From NCBI RefSeq assembly GCF_025994435.1, contig NZ_BAQK01000036.1, positions 62,001 through 126,000 of the forward strand: DNA of 64,000 bases, written 5' to 3'. Below the pieces are notes generated by a model that saw nothing but the letters and a program-made list of their open reading frames with translations, had not been told where the DNA came from and did not search any database. This DNA comes from Gluconacetobacter johannae (lineage in GTDB: Bacteria; Pseudomonadota; Alphaproteobacteria; Acetobacterales; Acetobacteraceae). Positions 57,436 through 64,000 of this stretch are shown one piece after another (position 1 is the first letter of the stretch; each line of letters starts with the position of its first letter). The translations under genes were made by a program, and so were the position numbers.

Positions 57436-59284
57436 CGATAAATCCGGCAATCACGTCCAGCCCCTTGCGCCAGAAGCCGGGGTCGGCGGCATCCAGTCCG
57501 AAGGGAGCCAGCAGGTCGCGATGCCGCTTCGTCCCGCCCGCGCGCAGCATGTCCATGTACTTGTCCTGGAAGTCCGGATGTCCGGACCGGAACACACCGT
57601 ACAGCGCATTCACCAGGCAATCTCCGAACGCATACGCGTAGACGTAGAACGGAGAATGGACGAAATGCGGGACATAGGTCCAGTACACGTCATATTCCGG
57701 CGCAAAGGTGAACGCCGGCCCCAGGCTTTCGGCCTGAACCTGCCGCCACAGGGCGCCGAGACGCTCGGGCAGCAGCTCGCCCGACCGCCGTTCGTCATGC
57801 ACCAGGGTCTCGAACCGGTAGAAGGCGATCTGCCGCACGACGGTGTTGAGCATGTCCTCGACCTTGCCCGCCAGCATCAGGCGGCGGCGGGTCGGGTCGG
57901 TTTCGGCGTCCAGCAGGGCGCGGAAGGTCAGCATCTCGCCGAATACGCTGGCGGTTTCGGCCAGGGTCAGCGGGGTGCCCGACATCAGATACCCCTGCGG
58001 CGCGGCCAGGACCTGATGCACGCCGTGACCCAGTTCATGCGCCAGCGTCATCACGTCGCGCGTCCGCCCGTGATAGTTCAGCAGCAGGTACGGATGGGCC
58101 GACGGCACGGTCGGATGGGCGAAGGCCCCGGACGCCTTGCCCGGCGACGGCACCGCGTCGATCCAGGGACGGTCGAAGAACCGGCGCGCGATCTCGCCCA
58201 TGCGCGGGTCGAAGCCCTCGTACGCCGACAGGACCTGGCGCGTGGCCTCGTCCCAGGGAATCATGCGGTCGTCGGCCGCCGGCAGCGGGGCGTTGCGGTC
58301 CCAATGCTCCAACTTCTCCAGCCCCAGCCATTTCGCCTTCATCAGGTAATAGCGATGCGACAGGCGCGGATAATCGGTGGTGACCGCCTGCACCAGCGCG
58401 TCGACGACCTCGTCCTCCACCATGTTGCTGCGGTTGCGGTAGGACCCGGGGCGCGGATAGTGGCGCAGCGAGTCGGAAATCGCCTTGTCCTTGGCCAGCG
58501 TGTTGGTAATCAGCGAAAACAGGCGGATATTGTCGCCGAAGACCGTGCCGATGGCCTTCGCCGCGCGCTCGCGCACCGCGCGGTCGGGGTCGGACAGGCG
58601 GTTCAGCGCCTCACCCACCGTCAGGTCGCGCCCGTCCAGCGGAATACGCAGCGCGGCCATCGTCTCGTCGAACAGGCGGCACCAGGCCGTGGCCCCGGTC
58701 ACCGATTTCTCGTGCAGGACCTGTTCGACCTCGTCGGACAATTGATGCGGGCGGAAGACGCGCAGGTCGCGCAGGAACGGCGCCCACACCGCAAGCTGCG
58801 GATCGGCCAGCCGCGCCGCCAGATCGTCATCCCCGATCCGGTTCAGCTCCAGCGTGAAGAACAGCAGGTGGGTCGAGATCTCGGTCAGCCGCTCGTTGAT
58901 CGACTGCGAGAACCGGCCGATTGCCGGATCGGACGAATCGCCCGCGAACAGCAACTGGGCATAGGAGGCCGCCCGCCCCAGGATTTCGTCGATTCGCTGG
59001 TATTCGGCGATCGCCTCGGCCAGCGCGGCCGGCGACGCCCCGGCCAGGCGACCCCGCCAGGCGGAGGAAAACGCCTCGGCATCCGACGCGGCCTGGGCCA
59101 GGTCGGTACGCAGCCTGTCCGAGTCGCGTCCGTCGTACAGGTCCGACAGGTCCCAGCGCGGCAGGTCGCCCACCGGGGCCGGCGCAGCCCCCTCCCCGCC
59201 GTCACGCACCAGGGCCATGCGAACCGGGGCCGCGCGGACCGGGAACCCCTCGACCCACGGGGAAAGAAGCGTCTGTTCAGGCAT
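57416..59284 (-). CDS. pepF: Oligoendopeptidase F
   Basis: A 622-residue M3-family zinc peptidase cleaving short peptides in the cytoplasm. The zinc motif HELGH lies in LAHELGHGVHQ (about residue 420), with the third ligand Glu in the LAETASVFGEM motif 25 residues later. DERAVRERAAKA-like and the C-terminal YVPHFVHSPFYVYAYAFGD (in part) also fit. ATG at 59284 begins MPEQTLLSPW; the frame extends 17 codons further without similarity. Followed by the AarF gene in a likely operon; gltB lies upstream beyond a terminator. Confidence 0.95.
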   Translation of the reverse strand: MPEQTLLSPWVEGFPVRAAPVRMALVRDGGEGAAPAPVGDLPRWDLSDLYDGRDSDRLRTDLAQAASDAEAFSSAWRGRLAGASPAALAEAIAEYQRIDEILGRAASYAQLLFAGDSSDPAIGRFSQSINERLTEISTHLLFFTLELNRIGDDDLAARLADPQLAVWAPFLRDLRVFRPHQLSDEVEQVLHEKSVTGATAWCRLFDETMAALRIPLDGRDLTVGEALNRLSDPDRAVRERAAKAIGTVFGDNIRLFSLITNTLAKDKAISDSLRHYPRPGSYRNRSNMVEDEVVDALVQAVTTDYPRLSHRYYLMKAKWLGLEKLEHWDRNAPLPAADDRMIPWDEATRQVLSAYEGFDPRMGEIARRFFDRPWIDAVPSPGKASGAFAHPTVPSAHPYLLLNYHGRTRDVMTLAHELGHGVHQVLAAPQGYLMSGTPLTLAETASVFGEMLTFRALLDAETDPTRRRLMLAGKVEDMLNTVVRQIAFYRFETLVHDERRSGELLPERLGALWRQVQAESLGPAFTFAPEYDVYWTYVPHFVHSPFYVYAYAFGDCLVNALYGVFRSGHPDFQDKYMDMLRAGGTKRHRDLLAPFGLDAADPGFWRKGLDVIAGFIDELERA

Positions 59285-59394
59285 CGGAGCCCCCAACCTT
59301 GCAAGCGTCGCGCATCGGCATGCGGCGACCATCATGATGGGGGGAATCTAGTGCGTAATCCCGTCCGGCGCGACCCCGCCGCGCGGGCTACATG

Positions 59395-59426
59395 AAAACG
59401 GCCGGGGAAGATCCCTTCCCCGGCCG
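59395..59426 (-). terminator. Rho-independent terminator of gltB
   Basis: A perfect 12-bp GC-rich stem (59399-59410 with 59415-59426, loop ATCC) begins 5 nt past the gltB stop and is followed on the minus strand by TTTTC. The 12-nt junction CCGTTTTCATGT is identical to that of the cspA terminator. Confidence 0.85.
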
Positions 59427-59431
59427 TCCGA

Positions 59432-62400
59432 TCAGGCGCTGCGGGCGGCTTCGGCCGCCGGGCTGTAGCCGATGATTCCGGCATATTCCCGGGGCACGAC
59501 ATGCCAGAAGCGCGGCAGGATCTTGTCCCATTTGTGCAGCAGCAGCGCCGCATAGCGGCTGTGCGTCTCGCGCGCATGGGTTTCCACCAGTTCGCGCAGC
59601 GTCGCCTCCCATTTCGGGTCGGTGACGCGGCTCCACAGCAGGGTGTCGGGGTTGATCCGCTGCTCGAACGTATCGTGCTCGTCATAGACGAAGGCCATGC
59701 CGCCGGTGAAGCCCGCGCCGAAATTGTCGCCGGCCTCGCCCAGGATCACGACCGTGCCGCCGGTCATGTATTCGCAGCCGTTCGACCCGCAGCCCTCGAC
59801 CACCGCGACGGCGCCGGAATTGCGGACCGCGAACCGCTCGCCCGCCTGGCCGGCCGCATACAGCGCCCCCGCCGTGGCCCCATACAGCACCGTGTTGCCG
59901 ATGATCGCGTTCTCGTTCGACACCAGGTTCGAGGACGGAGACTGCCGCACCACGATGGTCGCGCCCGACAGGCCCTTGCCGACATAGTCGTTGGCGTCGC
60001 CCAGCACCTCCAGCTTCAGCCCCTGGACCGCGAAGGCCCCCAGCGACTGGCCGGCCGAACCGCGCAGGCGCACCGTCAGATGCCCCGGCGCCAGCCGGTC
60101 CATGCCGTACTGCCGCACGATCAGCGAGGAAATGCGCGTGCCGATCGCCCGATGCGTGTTCTGCACGTTGTAATGCAGTTGCATCTTCTCGCCATGGTCG
60201 AACAGCGGCCGCGCGTCGGCGATCATCTGGGCGTCCAGCGTCTCGGGCACCTCGTTGCGGCCTTCGCGCGTGCAATAGCGCGCATGCGGCCCCGGATCGG
60301 CCTGCGCCAGCAGCGAGTTGAGGTCCAGGTCGTCCAGGTAGTCCGCGCCGCGCGAGACCTGCCGCAGCAGGTCGGTGCGGCCGATGATCTCGTTCAGGCT
60401 GGAGAAACCCAGCGACGCCAGGATGTTGCGTACGTCCTCGGCGATGAACGAGAACAGGTTGATGACCTTTTCCGGCGTGCCCTCGAACTTGGCGCGCAGA
60501 TCGTCGTCCTGGGTGCAGACCCCCACCGGACAGGTGTTGGAATGGCACTGCCGGACCATGATGCAGCCCATGGCGACCAGGCTGGCGGTGCCGATGCCGA
60601 ATTCCTCGGCCCCCAGCATCGCCGCGATCACCACGTCGCGGCCGGTCTTCAGCCCGCCGTCGGTACGCAGCTTCACCCGGTGGCGCAGGCGGTTCAGCAT
60701 CAGCACCTGATGCGCCTCCGCCAGGCCCAGCTCCCACGGCAGGCCGGCATATTTGACCGAACTCTGCGGGCTGGCGCCGGTCCCGCCGCTATGACCCGAA
60801 ATCAGGATCGCATCGGCCTTGGCCTTGGCCACGCCCGCCGCGATGGTCCCGATCCCCGACCGGGCGACCAGCTTCACCGTCACCGTCGCCTCGGGGTTGA
60901 TCTGCTTCAGGTCGTAGATGAGCTGGGCCAGATCCTCGATCGAATAGATGTCGTGATGCGGCGGCGGCGAAATCAGCGTCACCCCCGGCGTCGCGTGACG
61001 CAGCCTGGCGATCAGGCCGGTGACCTTGAAGCCGGGCAACTGCCCGCCCTCGCCCGGCTTGGCGCCCTGCGCCATCTTGATCTCGATCTCGCGGCAATCG
61101 TTCAGATACTGCGCCGTCACGCCGAAGCGGCCCGAGGCGATCTGCTTGATGGCCGAGGATGCGTTGTCGCCGTTGGCGCGCGGACGCGCCCGCGACGGGT
61201 CCTCGCCCCCCTCGCCGGAATCGGACTTGGCGCCGATCCGGTTCATGGCGATCGACAGGGTCTCATGCGCTTCGGGACTGAGCGCGCCCAGCGAAATACC
61301 CGGTGCGATCAGCCGCTTGCGAAGCTGCGTGATGCTTTCGACCGCCTCGACGGGGATCGGCGTCCGGCCGCCCCGGAAATCCAGCAGGTCGCGCAACGCC
61401 ACCGGCGGCATGCGCCGCACCGCGTCGGCATAGCGCCGATAGATCGAGAAACTGTCGGTCGCCACCGCCGTCTGCAGCATGTGGATCAGGTTGCCGTCGA
61501 AGGCATGCACCTCGCCGCTGCGCCGCAGCTTGTACTGCCCGCCGACCGGCAGGGCCGTGACCGTCCGGTTCCACGCGGTTTCGTGGAAGCTGAGCACGTT
61601 GGTGGCGATGCCGGACAGGCCGATGCCGGAGATGCGCGACGGCATGCCGGGGAAGAACTCCGCCGCCAGGGCGCGCGACAGGCCGATCGCCTCGAAATTA
61701 TAGCCGCCGCGATAGGCCGCGACGATCGAGATGCCCATCTTGGACATGACCTTCAGCAGGCCCTTGTCCACCGCCTTGCGATAACGTTCCACCGCCTCGC
61801 GCAGCGAGATGTCGCCGAACAGGCCGCGCCGCTGGCGGTCCGCGATGCTTTCCTGCGCCAGGTACGGGTTGACCGACGTCGCGCCGACGCCGATCGTCAC
61901 CGCAATGGCGTGCACGTCCAGCGCCTCGGCCGACCGCACGTTCAGCGAGGTGAAGGTCCGCAGCGACTGGCGCACCAGGTGGGTATGCACCGCCGCCGTC
62001 GCCAGGATCATCGGGATGTATGCCCGCTCGGCCGACTGCGCCTCTTCCGTCAGGAACAGGTGGGTGCAGCCTTCGCGCACGCGGTCCTCGGCCTCCTGCC
62101 GGATCCGGGCGATGGCGTCACGCAGCCCGGCCTCGCCGTCGGCCGCGGGGAAGGTGCAGTCGATGACGCAGGCGCTGTCGCCGCAGAAGGCCCGCAGGGC
62201 CTCGAACTCGCCCGTCGTCAGGACCGGGCTGGGCAGTTGCAGCAGGTCGCACTGGCTCTCGGATTCGTCGAGGATGTTGCCCAGGTTCCCCAGCCGCGTG
62301 ACCAGGCTCATGACCCGGGTTTCGCGCAAGCTGTCGATCGGCGGATTGGTGACCTGGCTGAAGGCCTGGCGGAAATAATGCGCCAGCCCCCGGTAGCGCG

Positions 62401-63964
62401 AGGACAGCACCGCCAGCGGCGCGTCGTCGCCCATCGACCCGATCGCCTCGGCCGCGGTCTCGACCATCGGGTGCAGGATGGTTTCCAGCTCCTCCAGCGT
62501 GGTGCCCACCGCAAGCTGGCGGCGGCGCAGCTCGTCGCGGCCGTACAGCACGGGTTCCTGCACGTCGGCGCGCACCACCGACCCGATCTTCTGGATATGC
62601 TTGACCCAGGCGCCGAAATCCTGCCGTCCGCAGATCTTGTCCAGCAGCGCCTCGTGGCCGTAAAGGCGCGCCTCCTTCATGTCCAGGCCGATCATCTGCC
62701 CCGGCCCCAGGCGCCCGCGCCGGACGATATCCGCCTCGGGCACCTTCACCATGCCGGTTTCCGAACCCACGATCAGCAGGCCGTTCGACGTCAGGGTGTA
62801 GCGCAGGGGGCGCAGGCCGCTGCGGTCCAGCCCGGCGACGATCCAGCGGCCGTCGGTCGCGCACAGGGCGGCCGGGCCGTCCCACGGTTCCATCACCGCG
62901 TTGCAGTACGCGTACATGTCCTTGTGCTTCTGCGGCATGGCCGAGTTTTCGCCCACGCTGGCCGGCACCATCAGCGCCTTGACCATCGGCGCGTCCCGCC
63001 CCGCGAAGGTCAGCAGTTCGAACACGTTGTCCAGCGTCGCCGTGTCGGACCCGCTGGCCTGCACCACCGGCTTCAGATCCTCCATGTACGGATCCAGCAT
63101 CGGGTCGGCCAGCCGCGTCTCGTGGCTCTTCATCCAGTTGATGTTGCCCGAGATCGTGTTGATTTCGCCGTTATGCGCCAGGCGGCGGAACGGCTGGGCC
63201 AGCTTCCAGGTCGGGAACGTGTTGGTCGAATAGCGCTGGTGGTAGATCGCGAACCGGCTGACGAACCGCTCATCGAGCAGGTCCGGATAGAAATCCGTCA
63301 GGTTTTCCGCCAGGAACATGCCCTTGTAGATCATCGACCGGCAGGACAGCGAACAGATGTACAGATCGACCTGATGGGCGATCGCGCTCTTTTCGATCCG
63401 GCGGCGGATGACATACAGGTCGCGCTCGAACGCCTCCTCGTCGGTGCCGAGCAGGTTGCGGATCATGATCTGCTCGATCTCGGGGCGGGTGGCGTTCGCC
63501 TTCTCGCCGATGCAGGCGGTGTCGATGGGCACCTGCCGCCAGCCATAGATGCCGTAGCCGAACGCCAGGATCTCGGTTTCGATGATCTGGCGGCACCGCT
63601 CCTGCGCCGCCAGGTCGGTCTTGGGCAGGAAGATCATGCCGACCGCGATCTGGCTGTCCACGCAGCCCTCGCCGCCGCTGTGGATGGCGTCGACGAAGAA
63701 ATCCTGCGGGATCTCGACATGGATGCCCGCGCCGTCGCCGGTCTTGCCGTCGGCGTCGACCGCGCCGCGATGCCACACCGCCTTCAGGGCGGCGATGCCG
63801 GCCTCGACCACGTCGCGCCGTTTGGTGCCGTCCAGGGACGCGACCAGGCCGACGCCGCAGGCGTCGTGCTCCTGCGACGGATCATACAGGCCGCCGATCG
63901 CCCGCGCGTTGTCGTGCCAGTCGGCGACGAATGCGTCGTCCCGATCCCCGCTGAATCGATCCAT
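59432..63964 (-). CDS. gltB: Glutamate synthase (NADPH) large subunit
   Basis: A 1510-residue GOGAT large chain that moves the glutamine amide to 2-oxoglutarate. Domains: class-II glutamine amidotransferase with N-terminal nucleophile Cys36 (EHDACGVGLVA, so a short propeptide is removed), central domain, FMN barrel with GGYNFEAIGLSR, the ISPPPHHDIYSIEDLAQLI region and ISGHSGGTGASPQSS, the 3Fe-4S cysteines in GCIMVRQCHSNTCPVGVC (about residue 1135), and the C-terminal beta-helix. ATG at 63964 has GGAG 8 nt upstream; ATG at 63970 overlaps the preceding gene's TGA as TGATG and is also possible. gltD is not in the window. Confidence 0.97.
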   Translation of the reverse strand: MDRFSGDRDDAFVADWHDNARAIGGLYDPSQEHDACGVGLVASLDGTKRRDVVEAGIAALKAVWHRGAVDADGKTGDGAGIHVEIPQDFFVDAIHSGGEGCVDSQIAVGMIFLPKTDLAAQERCRQIIETEILAFGYGIYGWRQVPIDTACIGEKANATRPEIEQIMIRNLLGTDEEAFERDLYVIRRRIEKSAIAHQVDLYICSLSCRSMIYKGMFLAENLTDFYPDLLDERFVSRFAIYHQRYSTNTFPTWKLAQPFRRLAHNGEINTISGNINWMKSHETRLADPMLDPYMEDLKPVVQASGSDTATLDNVFELLTFAGRDAPMVKALMVPASVGENSAMPQKHKDMYAYCNAVMEPWDGPAALCATDGRWIVAGLDRSGLRPLRYTLTSNGLLIVGSETGMVKVPEADIVRRGRLGPGQMIGLDMKEARLYGHEALLDKICGRQDFGAWVKHIQKIGSVVRADVQEPVLYGRDELRRRQLAVGTTLEELETILHPMVETAAEAIGSMGDDAPLAVLSSRYRGLAHYFRQAFSQVTNPPIDSLRETRVMSLVTRLGNLGNILDESESQCDLLQLPSPVLTTGEFEALRAFCGDSACVIDCTFPAADGEAGLRDAIARIRQEAEDRVREGCTHLFLTEEAQSAERAYIPMILATAAVHTHLVRQSLRTFTSLNVRSAEALDVHAIAVTIGVGATSVNPYLAQESIADRQRRGLFGDISLREAVERYRKAVDKGLLKVMSKMGISIVAAYRGGYNFEAIGLSRALAAEFFPGMPSRISGIGLSGIATNVLSFHETAWNRTVTALPVGGQYKLRRSGEVHAFDGNLIHMLQTAVATDSFSIYRRYADAVRRMPPVALRDLLDFRGGRTPIPVEAVESITQLRKRLIAPGISLGALSPEAHETLSIAMNRIGAKSDSGEGGEDPSRARPRANGDNASSAIKQIASGRFGVTAQYLNDCREIEIKMAQGAKPGEGGQLPGFKVTGLIARLRHATPGVTLISPPPHHDIYSIEDLAQLIYDLKQINPEATVTVKLVARSGIGTIAAGVAKAKADAILISGHSGGTGASPQSSVKYAGLPWELGLAEAHQVLMLNRLRHRVKLRTDGGLKTGRDVVIAAMLGAEEFGIGTASLVAMGCIMVRQCHSNTCPVGVCTQDDDLRAKFEGTPEKVINLFSFIAEDVRNILASLGFSSLNEIIGRTDLLRQVSRGADYLDDLDLNSLLAQADPGPHARYCTREGRNEVPETLDAQMIADARPLFDHGEKMQLHYNVQNTHRAIGTRISSLIVRQYGMDRLAPGHLTVRLRGSAGQSLGAFAVQGLKLEVLGDANDYVGKGLSGATIVVRQSPSSNLVSNENAIIGNTVLYGATAGALYAAGQAGERFAVRNSGAVAVVEGCGSNGCEYMTGGTVVILGEAGDNFGAGFTGGMAFVYDEHDTFEQRINPDTLLWSRVTDPKWEATLRELVETHARETHSRYAALLLHKWDKILPRFWHVVPREYAGIIGYSPAAEAARSA

Positions 63965-63969
63965 GTCCA

Positions 63970-64000
63970 TCACTCCGCCGCCTGGGCGCGCGCCGGCGCC
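63970..64000 (-). CDS. 3' end of a gene upstream of gltB (partial)
   Basis: On the minus strand the window edge opens into a frame ending ...APARAQAAE followed by TGA (63972-63970), which overlaps the gltB ATG as TGATG. Only nine codons are visible, so the gene cannot be identified; an operon with gltB is suggested by the overlap. Confidence 0.4.
   Translation of the reverse strand, partial: APARAQAAE

Noticed and set aside
57170..59395. 741-codon open frame opposite the AarF gene and pepF
   Set aside because: Shadow frame; low-complexity product, no ribosome site, pepF and AarF are clear.

Overview
The window is 64 kb of very GC-rich (by eye well above 60%), densely packed chromosomal DNA from an alphaproteobacterium, most likely an acetic acid bacterium (Acetobacteraceae, Gluconacetobacter/Komagataeibacter-like). 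Evidence: alphaproteobacterial gene neighbourhoods (Tim44-secB divergent pair, mltA, smr; hemC-hemD divergent from tsaD; murJ-mutS-glnD; usg; pmtA), CIRCE-controlled groESL, and a ctaB-ctaD remnant of an aa3 cytochrome oxidase cluster of the kind described for acetic acid bacteria. The genus is an inference. I see no IS element, prophage, CRISPR array, tRNA or rRNA, and no stretch of more than 300 bases without a gene or a regulatory structure.

Layout. 0-7 kb: 5'-truncated DinG/XPD-type helicase, cspA, groEL/groES with CIRCE and tandem terminator hairpins, usg, a DUF4169 gene and a dienelactone hydrolase. 6.6-12.5 kb: petB-petC-mtnP operon (cytochrome b and c1 without a Rieske gene), hemF, a Tat-exported TctC-like protein and a HutD-like protein. 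12.5-15.8 kb: Fec-type ABC importer with an iron-box-like sequence upstream. 15.8-21.6 kb: smr, a three-haem cytochrome c peroxidase, an orphan DNA methyltransferase, mltA, a Tim44-domain gene and secB. 21.6-27.7 kb: hemD-hemC, tsaD-rlmJ-gpsA and a concentrative nucleoside transporter. 27.8-41.3 kb: glutathione peroxidase, murJ, an exported methyltransferase-like protein, mutS, glnD, a TPR/glycosyltransferase, an M32 carboxypeptidase and a secreted royal-jelly-family protein. 41.3-46.5 kb: thrC, M16 peptidase, pmbA and a second Tim44-domain protein. 46.5-51.9 kb: ctaD (degenerate)-ctaB-coxF-like, pmtA, a small membrane ORF, gshB and greB. 51.9-64 kb: aldose epimerase, uvrB, an exonuclease, AarF/UbiB kinase, pepF and gltB (glutamate synthase large subunit), plus the last codons of a gene upstream of gltB.

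How the genes fit together. Much is housekeeping: chaperones and export (groESL, secB), repair (mutS, uvrB, helicase, exonuclease), nitrogen control and assimilation (glnD, gltB), haem synthesis (hemF, hemC, hemD, ctaB), redox defence (gpx, gshB, peroxidase), envelope (murJ, mltA, pmtA, gpsA).

The most interesting signal is respiratory. The ctaD product keeps an open frame and the two low-spin haem a histidines, but by my alignment it has lost the CuB and haem a3 ligands, the cross-linked tyrosine and the main D- and K-pathway residues, while still sitting in an operon with an intact haem O synthase. The bc1 genes petB and petC look intact but have no petA beside them. Together these suggest partial loss or rewiring of the cytochrome c branch of respiration.
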